The notes beneath the pieces are model-generated. The model saw nothing but the letters and a program-made list of their open reading frames with translations. It did not search any database and was not told where the DNA came from. A program made the position numbers and the translations under genes. A DNA stretch of 40,732 bases from a bacterium (GTDB lineage Bacteria > Patescibacteriota > Minisyncoccia > Minisyncoccales > PEYH01), in assembly GCA_021158195.1 (NCBI GenBank), contig JAGGVA010000023.1:1-40732 (forward strand). The letters run 5' to 3'. The first letter of the stretch is position 1; every line of letters starts with the position of its first letter. Below are positions 30,982 through 38,271 of the stretch, in pieces.

Positions 30982-32547
30982 ATGGAAATAGAGTTCTCAA
31001 AAGAGATAACTTATATAGGCGAAACTAACTTTAGGAATATAAGAAAGAAGTTTGGTATTAAACTTGATGATAGACGCAGGCATATTTATGTAATTGGTAA
31101 AACAGGTATGGGTAAGACCGCTCTTTTAACCAATATGGCGGTTCAAGATATCAATACAGATAGAGGCATTGCCTTTATAGATCCTCATGGAGAGGCAGCC
31201 GAAGAACTTTTGGATTATATTCCAAAAGAAAGAATAAAAGATGTCATCTATTTTAATCCTGCTGATCTGGAATTTCCTATAGGATTTAACATTATGGAGA
31301 TTCACAATCCCGAGGAAAGGCACTTAATAGCAGCAGGCCTGATGGGAGTTTTTAAAAAAATATGGCCAGATGTTTGGTCTGCCCGAATGGAATATATTTT
31401 GAACAACTGCATTCTTGCCTTATTGGAATATCCCGGCTCAACTCTTTTGGGTATAAACCGAATGCTTGCTGATCCTGACTACAGAAAAAAAGTTGTGAAT
31501 AAGGTGAAAGATCCGGTAGTAAAGGCGTTTTGGCTTCAGGAGTTCGCAAGATATACCCAAAGGTATGAAGTAGAAGCAACAGCAGCAATTCAGAATAAAG
31601 TTGGTCAGTTTGTTTCAAACCCTTTGATAAGAAATATTATTGGTCAGGAGAAATCCACTATTGATATAAGAAAGATAATGGATCAAGGTAAGATATTTAT
31701 TGTTAATCTTTCCAAAGGAAAAATAGGAGAGGCAAACTCAACACTTTTGGGGGCTTTAATTATTACCAAACTTTACCTTGAGGCAATGTCAAGAGTTGAT
31801 ATACCGGAAGAGAAAAGAAAAGATTTCTTTTTGTATGTTGATGAATTTCAGAATTTTGCCACAGAATCTTTTGCTAATATATTATCTGAGGCACGTAAAT
31901 ATCGGCTCTCTCTGGTTTTAGCCCATCAGTATATTGCCCAGATGGAGGAGAAAGTAAGAGATGCTGTTTTTGGCAATGTGGGAACTCTCATTTCTTTTCG
32001 CGTTGGAGCAGAGGACGCCAAGTTTTTAGAGAAAGAATTTTCTCCTTATTTTACCCAAGAAGATTTTGTCAATTTACCAAAGTATAATATTTATATAAAA
32101 TTAATGATAGATGGAGTGGCGGCAAAACCATTTTCTGCCCAAACGCTTCCTCCTTTTCCAAAGCCAGAAACTAATTTCCGTCAAGAAATTATTCAAACTT
32201 CTCAGAGGAACTATGGAGTTGCTAGGAATTTGGTAGAGGAAAGAATAGCAGAGTGGTCTTTGCCGGTCAAAGAAGAAATTAAAAGGAAGCCAAAGGATCG
32301 AGCAAAGAGAGAATCCGTTAAACCCATTTCTTTAAAAGAAGCGCTCAAGAACCCACCCATTTCCTTTTTTTCAAAAAGAAAAAATATACCCCCAGAGAAA
32401 AAGAAGAAAGCAGAGCCAAAAATTGATGAATTAAGAGAAATATTAGATAAGGCAATTCAGGAGAAAGAGAATAAGCAAAAAAAGAAAGAGGAAGATATAA
32501 AAGAGGACGGAATAATAAAACCTGGAGATAAAATTTCTTTTAAGTAA
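30982..32547 (+). CDS. VirD4/TraG-like type IV coupling ATPase
   Basis: The product has 521 residues. Walker A VIGKTGMGKTALL is at 37-49, followed by NMAVQDINTDRGIAFIDPHGEAAEELL, typical of TraD/TraG/HerA-like motors. Walker B is FFLYVDEFQNF (about 281-291), followed by ILSEARKYRLSLVLAHQYIAQ, the sensor region of coupling proteins. Residues from about 430 on are disordered and strongly charged (EKKKKAEPKIDELREIL ... KEEDIKEDG). It has no membrane helices; anchoring is probably through the upstream gene product. Coupling ATPases move DNA or protein substrates into type IV machines. No relaxase or VirB channel genes are near, so this may be a reduced DNA- or protein-transport system. Confidence 0.82.
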   Translation: MEIEFSKEITYIGETNFRNIRKKFGIKLDDRRRHIYVIGKTGMGKTALLTNMAVQDINTDRGIAFIDPHGEAAEELLDYIPKERIKDVIYFNPADLEFPIGFNIMEIHNPEERHLIAAGLMGVFKKIWPDVWSARMEYILNNCILALLEYPGSTLLGINRMLADPDYRKKVVNKVKDPVVKAFWLQEFARYTQRYEVEATAAIQNKVGQFVSNPLIRNIIGQEKSTIDIRKIMDQGKIFIVNLSKGKIGEANSTLLGALIITKLYLEAMSRVDIPEEKRKDFFLYVDEFQNFATESFANILSEARKYRLSLVLAHQYIAQMEEKVRDAVFGNVGTLISFRVGAEDAKFLEKEFSPYFTQEDFVNLPKYNIYIKLMIDGVAAKPFSAQTLPPFPKPETNFRQEIIQTSQRNYGVARNLVEERIAEWSLPVKEEIKRKPKDRAKRESVKPISLKEALKNPPISFFSKRKNIPPEKKKKAEPKIDELREILDKAIQEKENKQKKKEEDIKEDGIIKPGDKISFK

Positions 32548-32560
32548 AATTAATAAATTT

Positions 32561-33736
32561 ATGAAAACAATAAAACAAGCAGATATTAAAAATAAAAGAA
32601 TACTTTTAAGATGCGATTTTAATGTAGAGATTAAAAATGGAAAGATTGTTGACGATTTTAGAATTAGAAAAGCCCTTCCTACTATTAAATATCTTTTAGA
32701 AAACAACAATCAAATAGTAATTATTAGTCATTTAGATAGGCCCAAACCAAAAAGATCTTTTCTTTTTGGAGATCGAAAACACAGTTTAAAACCAGTTGCT
32801 AAAAGATTGTCAGAACTTTTGCAGACAAGAGTAGAATTTATTAATGATTTTAATGGTTTTTTTGCAAAAAGAAAATTAAAAAAATTTGTTCCCAAGCGAA
32901 TATTCTTTCTTGAAAATATCAGATTTTATCAGGGAGAGGAGAAAAATGATGAGAAATTTGCTCAAATGCTTGCAGAACTTGGAGATGTTTATGTAAATGA
33001 TGCCTTTGGGGCTTCGCATAGAGAACATGCCTCAATTGTCTCTTTGCCGAAACTCAAACCATCTTTTGCCGGACTTTTATTTGAAGAGGAAATAGTTAAT
33101 TTGTCTCCCCTTATCAAAAATCCTCAAAGACCTCTTGTGTTAGTGCTGGGCGGAGCAAAAGCCAAGACAAAAATTCCCTTGATTGGAGAATTACTTAAAC
33201 TGGTCGATCATATTTTAATCGGAGGTAAAATTGCCAATATAATTCTGGCGGGTAAAGGATATTCTGTTGGAAAATTTATTATGGATCCCCAAATCAAAGA
33301 GGCAATTTCAGAGATTAATCTTACAAGCCCAAAAGTGCATTTGCCGGTTGATGGAGTGGTAAGCCTTAAGGAAATAGATAAAGAATATATTCATATTGCG
33401 GCTATGGGCAAGATAAGAAGAGAAGAAGAATGTTTTGATATTGGTCCGGAAACAGTGGGAATTTTTTCCGAAATTTTGAAAGAAGCAAAAACAGTAGTAT
33501 GGAATGGGCCCCTGGGACTTGTTGAAGAAAAAGAATTTCAAGAAGGATCCAAAAGAATTGCTCAAGCAATTATAAGAGATGGCTCCAAATCAATTATCGG
33601 TGGGGGAGACACAATTAAATTTTTAGATGAACAGAAGTGGTTAGACTATTTTGACTTTGTTTCAACGGGGGGCGGGGCAATGCTGGAATATCTTGCTTAT
33701 AAAACCCTTCCGGGAATAGAAGCCCTTAATAAATAA
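32561..33736 (+). CDS. pgk: Phosphoglycerate kinase
   Basis: The product has 391 residues, the normal bacterial length. The enzyme converts 1,3-bisphosphoglycerate and ADP to 3-phosphoglycerate and ATP in glycolysis. Motifs are ILLRCDFNVEIKNGKIVDDFRIRKALPTI at the start, SHLDRPK, FLENIRFYQGEEKND, VYVNDAFGASHREHASIVSLP, VLGGAKAKTKIPLI, VWNGPLGL, SIIGGGDTIKFL and the closing STGGGAMLEYL. The usual DFNVP reads DFNVE, a minor change. It lies 13 nt after the VirD4-like gene and 12 nt before the DHH nuclease gene, probably in one transcript. Confidence 0.97.
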   Translation: MKTIKQADIKNKRILLRCDFNVEIKNGKIVDDFRIRKALPTIKYLLENNNQIVIISHLDRPKPKRSFLFGDRKHSLKPVAKRLSELLQTRVEFINDFNGFFAKRKLKKFVPKRIFFLENIRFYQGEEKNDEKFAQMLAELGDVYVNDAFGASHREHASIVSLPKLKPSFAGLLFEEEIVNLSPLIKNPQRPLVLVLGGAKAKTKIPLIGELLKLVDHILIGGKIANIILAGKGYSVGKFIMDPQIKEAISEINLTSPKVHLPVDGVVSLKEIDKEYIHIAAMGKIRREEECFDIGPETVGIFSEILKEAKTVVWNGPLGLVEEKEFQEGSKRIAQAIIRDGSKSIIGGGDTIKFLDEQKWLDYFDFVSTGGGAMLEYLAYKTLPGIEALNK

Positions 33737-33748
33737 TTTAGATATTTT

Positions 33749-34921
33749 GTGGAAAAGTTGTTGAAGGGAACAAAAAAATTATCTCAAATTATTACTAATG
33801 CCTCTCAAAATGATGAGAGATTTATTCTTTATGGAGATGCGGATTTAGATGGAATTGCTTCTGTAATTATTTTTAAGGAAATGCTGGAGATATTGAATCA
33901 AGATTACAAGACAAAAAATGAACCAATAGTTTATTTTCCTGACAGAGAAAAGGATGGTTATGGTATTACCTCTACTGCTATTAAAAAATTAAAAAAGTTT
34001 TCTCCGGCAGTTTTTGTAGCCCTTGATTGTGGGATAACGAATTTTGATGAGGTAAAAGAACTAAAAAAACAAGGTTTTCTGGTCGTTATCATAGATCATC
34101 ACAAAATAATAGGAAAATTACCTAAAGCAGAGGTGATTGTTGATCCAAAACAAAAAGGAGAAAAGTATCCTTTCAAAAAATTTAGCGCCGCAGGTGTTAC
34201 GTATAAAATCTCAAAATATATTTTGGAGAGTAACTATTTAGAGTGGTCTCCGGACTCATTTTTAGAACTTGTCGCTTTAGCCACTTTGGCAGACCAAATG
34301 CCCCAAGAAGAAGAAAATAAAGAACTTATTCAGCAGGGATTAATGGCGTTTAAATACACCAAGCGGACTGGACTTTTGGCTTTAAAAGAAGTTACCGGTT
34401 ACAAGGAAGATTTGATGTCAGATTTATATCAGAAAATTATTGCCCCACTTAACAGTTCTGACAGAATAAACGATTTAACAGAAAGTTATATTTTACTTAC
34501 TACTAAGTCAAAGAAACAAGCACAAGCAATTGCTAAAGATCTGTATCGCAAAAGTATCGAAAAGAAAGAAAAAATTCAAAAAATGTTTGAGGAGGTGGAG
34601 CGAAGAATCAGCGGGAACGAAGTTATTATATATGAGGGCGACAAGAATTGGTTAACAGTAATGATGGGAATAGTTGCTTCAAAAATATGCCAGAAATATA
34701 AAAAACCTACTTTTCTTTTTAAATATACAAAAGATGAAGCAATATGTTCGGCAAGATTGCCAAAAGGATTTGACGGAGTAAAAGCAATGCAGCACTGCCA
34801 AGATCTATTAATTTCTTTTGGAGGCCATGCTCCTGCCTGTGGATGCAGATTAAAAAAGGAAAATTTAGAAAAATTTAAAAGTTGTCTTGTAAATTATTTT
34901 TTAAAAAAACAAAATGAATAA
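33749..34921 (+). CDS. RecJ-like DHH/DHHA1 single-strand exonuclease or phosphoesterase
   Basis: The product has 390 residues with a GTG start. It is shorter than full RecJ (about 570), so it is the catalytic core only. The DHH domain shows LYGDADLDGIASVIIF (D-A-D-x-D-G), VALDCGITNFDEV, VVIIDHHKIIGKLP (DHH triad) and ADQMP. The DHHA1 domain follows with MMGIVASKICQKYKKPTFLF, a substrate-binding arginine region (CSARLPKGFDGVKAM) and SFGGHAPACGC. The family degrades single-stranded DNA or small oligonucleotides with Mn2+. The stop overlaps the RNase HI gene by 8 nt, a plausible functional coupling in nucleic-acid turnover and repair. Confidence 0.88.
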   Translation: MEKLLKGTKKLSQIITNASQNDERFILYGDADLDGIASVIIFKEMLEILNQDYKTKNEPIVYFPDREKDGYGITSTAIKKLKKFSPAVFVALDCGITNFDEVKELKKQGFLVVIIDHHKIIGKLPKAEVIVDPKQKGEKYPFKKFSAAGVTYKISKYILESNYLEWSPDSFLELVALATLADQMPQEEENKELIQQGLMAFKYTKRTGLLALKEVTGYKEDLMSDLYQKIIAPLNSSDRINDLTESYILLTTKSKKQAQAIAKDLYRKSIEKKEKIQKMFEEVERRISGNEVIIYEGDKNWLTVMMGIVASKICQKYKKPTFLFKYTKDEAICSARLPKGFDGVKAMQHCQDLLISFGGHAPACGCRLKKENLEKFKSCLVNYFLKKQNE

Positions 34922-35324
34922 ATTTATTATTTACACAGATGGAGCCTCAAAAGGAAACCCCGGACCTGCAGCAGTGGGAGTGATAATTTGCGATAAAAAT
35001 GGCAAAGTTTTGAAAGAATATAGCAAGGAGATAGGGGAAGCGACGAACAATGAAGCAGAATATCAGGCAGTTATCCTCGCGCTCAAAAAGATAAAACTTC
35101 TTTATGGAAAGAAAAGGGCAAAAGAGAGCGAACTTGAGGTAAGATCAGATTCTCAACTTCTAGTATCTCAACTCAATGGAAAATATAAAATTTTAGATGA
35201 GAAGATTCAAAAATTATTTATTGAAGTTTGGAATCTTCAGACAGAATTTAAAAAAGTTGTCTTTAAACTAATTCCCAGAGGCGAAAACAAACTTGCAGAT
35301 AGGGCCGCTAATAGAGCTTTTTAA
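34914..35324 (+). CDS. Ribonuclease HI family protein
   Basis: The product has 136 residues. Catalytic acids are in place: D9 in IIYTDGASKGNPGPAAVG, Glu in NNEAEYQAVILALKKI, Asp in EVRSDSQLLVSQL, and Asp in NKLADRAANRAF. The family cuts RNA in RNA-DNA hybrids. It belongs to the compact RNase HI type without the basic protrusion of E. coli. It overlaps the DHH gene by 8 nt. Palindrome D follows its stop by about 50 nt. Confidence 0.92.
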   Translation: MNKFIIYTDGASKGNPGPAAVGVIICDKNGKVLKEYSKEIGEATNNEAEYQAVILALKKIKLLYGKKRAKESELEVRSDSQLLVSQLNGKYKILDEKIQKLFIEVWNLQTEFKKVVFKLIPRGENKLADRAANRAF

Positions 35325-35373
35325 TTGGATGATACCCTTGGATTAAATTCACTCTAAAATTTACTCCACCAAA

Positions 35374-35413
35374 CCGCTGTAATAACATTGCCATGGCAAT
35401 CTTATTACAGCGG
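35374..35413. repeat. 40-nt palindromic repeat, copy D
   Basis: The left arm is CCGCTGTAATAACATTGCC and the right arm GGCAATCTTATTACAGCGG, with one deviation from symmetry. It lies between the RNase HI gene and the promoter of the unknown gene at 35492. Confidence 0.95.
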
Positions 35414-35419
35414 GGATGT

Positions 35420-35447
35420 TTGATTTTTTGAAATTTTGTGTTAAATT
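35420..35447 (+). promoter_or_regulatory. Probable promoter of the unknown gene at 35492
   Basis: TTGATT (35420-35425), 16-nt spacer, TAAATT (35442-35447). It lies just downstream of palindrome D. Confidence 0.45.
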
Positions 35448-35491
35448 TATGGGAGCAAATTGAACCTTTAAAATAAAAAGGAGGGATGGAA

Positions 35492-36103
35492 ATGGAGGAG
35501 TATGATTTAGAGAAATTTCAGAGACAGGTATTGGCTAAATGGACAGAGGGATTAGAACAGGAAGAAATTATTATAGTGAAAAATCATGATCTTGAAATAG
35601 CACAAGAAATAGTAGGTAATCAGAGATGGGACGATATTTTAAACAAGATAGAAGAGGGATCACCCACATTTTTTGATGTTATGGTTAGCGAAGTTACCGA
35701 GGCGGCACGAATTATCAGTACCGGAGCGCCGAACAATTGCTGTGCCAATATTATTAGCCAAAGAGCAACGGATGATGTAGGTGTTATTCTTGCTTTACTG
35801 TTTCTTCCGGTTTATCTTGCTAATAATTATAAATGGCCTACAATCGGAACTGGTTCTCAACCATTGGATTATTACAAGACAAGGATAGAGAAAGCATACA
35901 AGTGGAGATTCGGAGTTCTTATGAAACACTTTGAAGAAGAAACAGTTGAGGCTTTGGGTAAGAAATATTTTCGGATGATAAAAGATCTTATATATAATTT
36001 GAAGTTGCACCCTATTCTAATAGAAGTTGTTGCTAAGATGGCGCTTCTTTTCTTTCATTTTGTAAAAGTTAGAGCCGATACAGAACTTTTTATGTCAAGA
36101 TAA
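35492..36103 (+). CDS. Unknown soluble alpha-helical protein
   Basis: An ATG at 35486 directly abuts AGGAGGG (35479-35485). The in-frame ATG at 35492 has the normal 7-nt spacing from AGGAGG and is preferred, giving 203 residues. There is no signal peptide or clear membrane helix. The text is helical, with amphipathic stretches (LEKFQRQVLAKWTEGLEQEE, ILNKIEEGSPTFFDVMVSEVTEAARI) and a hydrophobic segment near residue 90 (VGVILALLFLPVYLANNYKWP). NNCC at about residue 82 is the only cysteine pair. Family not recognised. It has the strongest Shine-Dalgarno of the region, its own promoter and a terminator, so it is a well-expressed single-gene unit next to palindrome D. Confidence 0.7.
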   Translation: MEEYDLEKFQRQVLAKWTEGLEQEEIIIVKNHDLEIAQEIVGNQRWDDILNKIEEGSPTFFDVMVSEVTEAARIISTGAPNNCCANIISQRATDDVGVILALLFLPVYLANNYKWPTIGTGSQPLDYYKTRIEKAYKWRFGVLMKHFEEETVEALGKKYFRMIKDLIYNLKLHPILIEVVAKMALLFFHFVKVRADTELFMSR

Positions 36104-36110
36104 AATTCAA

Positions 36111-36145
36111 GGGCAGTCCTTTACAAAGGACTGCCCTTTCTTATT
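36111..36145. terminator. Terminator between the unknown gene and rnpB
   Basis: GGGCAGTCCTTT and AAGGACTGCCC (36111-36137) form a long stem with a short loop and TTTCTTATT on the plus side. The convergent rnpB reads toward it from the other side, so it may serve both. Confidence 0.88.
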
Positions 36146-36152
36146 AAAAACT

Positions 36153-36559
36153 AAAAGCCCAAGCAGACAATAGGCCGAATTCTGTACTCTTCATTTGAGA
36201 ATTTCTCAAATGAAGAGTGGCAATCATTTATCTGAGCCCTCGATTACTCTCGGGCTTATGCGGGCTACCTTTCCCCGCAGAAAACAAGTTTTCTGTGGGG
36301 TTTGCCCTTGCACCCGGGCAGGGATTTAGCCGTTTCACTCCCGGAATTTCTCCCGGGACTCACCCAATTTGGGTGTTCCTCGCCTCTCGGCTTGGAACGT
36401 CTCTGTTCGCACCCCTACGGTTACCCGCGACGGGTGTTACCCGCTGCCCTTTTACCCCGCACAAAACAAAGTTTCTGCGAGGTGAGTGTTCGGACCTTCC
36501 TCTGCCAATTTTGCCTAACGGCAAAATTGGCAGCGATTGCCTTGCCTACTTGGGCTTTT
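36153..36559 (-). ncRNA. rnpB: RNase P RNA (bacterial type A-like)
   Basis: This is the catalytic RNA of RNase P, which trims tRNA 5' ends. Read on the minus strand, P1 forms from AAGCCCAAG at the 5' end (about 36556-36548) and CTTGGGCTT at the 3' end. The conserved core reads CAGAGGAAGGTCCGAACACTC near the 5' side (consensus GAGGAAAGTCCG, one base different) and ACAGAATTCGGCCTATTGTC near the 3' end. GTGAAACGGCTAAATCCC and GGTGCAAGGG in the middle are also family-typical. P3-like and other GC-rich hairpins are visible, including a perfect 15-bp stem at about 36186-36218. Open plus-strand frames inside it are spurious. Confidence 0.93.
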
Positions 36560-36565
36560 CCTTAA

Positions 36566-36594
36566 AGTTTATAACAAAAATTGGTGTTTGTCAA
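36566..36594 (-). promoter_or_regulatory. Promoter of rnpB
   Basis: On the minus strand TTGACA (36594-36589), 17-nt spacer, TAAACT (36571-36566). The predicted start at about 36559 coincides with the first base of the P1 helix. It is arranged back to back with the murJ promoter. Confidence 0.78.
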
Positions 36595-36606
36595 ATTTAG
36601 ATTATC

Positions 36607-36635
36607 TTGTCTCTTATAAGGTTTTATCTTACAAT
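36607..36635 (+). promoter_or_regulatory. Promoter of murJ, leaderless
   Basis: TTGTCT (36607-36612), 17-nt spacer, TACAAT (36630-36635). The predicted start is at 36642, one base before the ATG at 36643. The apparent upstream TTG start at 36607 is actually the -35 box. Confidence 0.72.
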
Positions 36636-36642
36636 AAAATCG

Positions 36643-38271
36643 ATGATAAAACGAATTTTTCATTTTGAATCTAAAACAATTGATTCTGCCGCCCTGATTC
36701 TTTTTTTATCTGCTCTAAGTAGCAGAATTCTTGGTCTTGTTAGAGATGGACTTTTAGCAGGATATTTTGGCGGAGGCAGAGAATTAGATATTTACTTTGC
36801 TGCTTTCAGAATACCTGATTTTCTTTATAACATTTTTATTGGCGGAGGCGTTGCCTTGGTTTTTTTGCCTCTCTTTGCTCAGTATTATGTTAAAGACAGA
36901 GAGAAGGCTTGGGAGATATCAAATTTAATTCTTAATATTTTTCTTAGTTTTCTTTTCCTTTGCGCTATTGTTGCTTTTATTCTGGCTCCATATTTGTCAA
37001 AACTAGTTGCGCCAGGGTTCAATCAAGCAGAGAGATCGTTGCTAGTTTGTCTTATGAGAATTCTTCTTTTAAGCCCTATTTTTTTTGGAGCAGCAAGTTT
37101 ATTTGGTAGTATTGTTCAATATTTTAATAGGTTTTTAGTTTATTCTATTGCTCCCTTAATTTATAATTTATCCATTATTTTATCAATTGTCTTTTTCTCA
37201 GAACGGTTTGGGGTAATTGGGGTGAGTTGGGGGGTAATAATCGGTGCCTTCTTATATTTTCTTTTGCAATTTGTTGCCGCCAAGATGTGTGGTTTTCGAT
37301 GGAGAGGAATATTTAATTTTCGTTCAAAGGTAATTAAAAAAACAATTCTTCTAATTATCCCAAGGATGGTTGCTTCTGCTGCCCAACAAATTAATCTTAT
37401 TGTTGTAACAGCAATTGCTTCAACTCTTTCTAAGGGTAGCATTGCTGTTTTTACTTTTGCTAATAATCTTCAGTATATTCCCGTAGGATTAATTGGTACC
37501 CCGTTTGCTTTAGCAGCATTCCCTCAGTTTTCTAAATTAATTAGTTCGAATAATTATCACGATTTTAAAGAAAAACTTTGCAATACAATTTCAAAAATCC
37601 TCTTTTTTGTGGTGCCATTCTCGGTAATGTTATTTGTATTGAGGGCGCAACTAGTGCGCCTAGTTTTAGGAACACTCGGCGCTCAGAGGTTTGACTGGGT
37701 AGCAACTCGACTTACAGCAGCCTCTTTAGGGGCTTTTTGTTTTGGAATTTTTGCCGTCTCGCTAATTCCTTTATTGGCAAGAGCATTTTTCTCTTTACAA
37801 GACACAAAAACCCCGGCAATTGTTTCGGTTGTGACCGTTATCATTAACATATTATTGGCATTTCTTTTTATTTACTTTATTCAAAATATATCAGCGGTTA
37901 GAGAAATATTTGTGAAGGTTTTTGATCTAGAAGGAATAAAAAATATTGACGTTGTAGGATTGCCTATGGCTTTTTCCTTGGCTTCTATTTTTCAAGCATT
38001 TTCTTTGATTTTTCTTTTAGTAAAAAAGATAGGAGATTTTGGCTTGAAAAAAATAATCGGTTCAACAAAAAGAATTGCTTTTGCTTCATTTTTAATGGGG
38101 TTTAACACTTATTTTTTTCTTAGAGTATTTGAATTTTTTAATAATAAAACAGTGGAGGGATTGTTGGCTCAAACGGTTTTGGCAGCAGCAATTGGGGTAT
38201 CAATTTATCTTTTTCTGGCTTGGTTTATGAAGTTTCCAGAGTTGAGAGATTTTATTCCTCATAAAAGATGA
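36643..38271 (+). CDS. murJ: Lipid II flippase MurJ
   Basis: With the start at 36643 the product has 542 residues and about 14 membrane helices. MurJ flips lipid II across the membrane for peptidoglycan synthesis. Family motifs near the start are LSALSSRILGLVRDGLLAGYFGGGRELDIYFAAFRIPDFLYNIFIGG, with the arginines lining the central cavity, then ALVFLPLFAQYY. Further motifs are NNLQYIPVGLIGTPFALAAFPQFSKL and ARAFFSLQDTKTPAIVSV. A start at an upstream TTG (36607) would lie inside the promoter and is rejected. The stop overlaps the lepA start by 4 nt (ATGA). Confidence 0.95.
   Translation: MIKRIFHFESKTIDSAALILFLSALSSRILGLVRDGLLAGYFGGGRELDIYFAAFRIPDFLYNIFIGGGVALVFLPLFAQYYVKDREKAWEISNLILNIFLSFLFLCAIVAFILAPYLSKLVAPGFNQAERSLLVCLMRILLLSPIFFGAASLFGSIVQYFNRFLVYSIAPLIYNLSIILSIVFFSERFGVIGVSWGVIIGAFLYFLLQFVAAKMCGFRWRGIFNFRSKVIKKTILLIIPRMVASAAQQINLIVVTAIASTLSKGSIAVFTFANNLQYIPVGLIGTPFALAAFPQFSKLISSNNYHDFKEKLCNTISKILFFVVPFSVMLFVLRAQLVRLVLGTLGAQRFDWVATRLTAASLGAFCFGIFAVSLIPLLARAFFSLQDTKTPAIVSVVTVIINILLAFLFIYFIQNISAVREIFVKVFDLEGIKNIDVVGLPMAFSLASIFQAFSLIFLLVKKIGDFGLKKIIGSTKRIAFASFLMGFNTYFFLRVFEFFNNKTVEGLLAQTVLAAAIGVSIYLFLAWFMKFPELRDFIPHKR

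Noticed and set aside
36217..36600. Two overlapping plus-strand reading frames of 87-127 codons
   Set aside because: They lie inside the RNase P RNA on the opposite strand; the composition is that of a GC-rich structured RNA and no protein family is seen.
36607..36642. Upstream TTG start for murJ
   Set aside because: The TTG is part of a TTGTCT -35 box with a TACAAT -10 box 17 nt on; the ATG at 36643 matches the conserved MurJ start.
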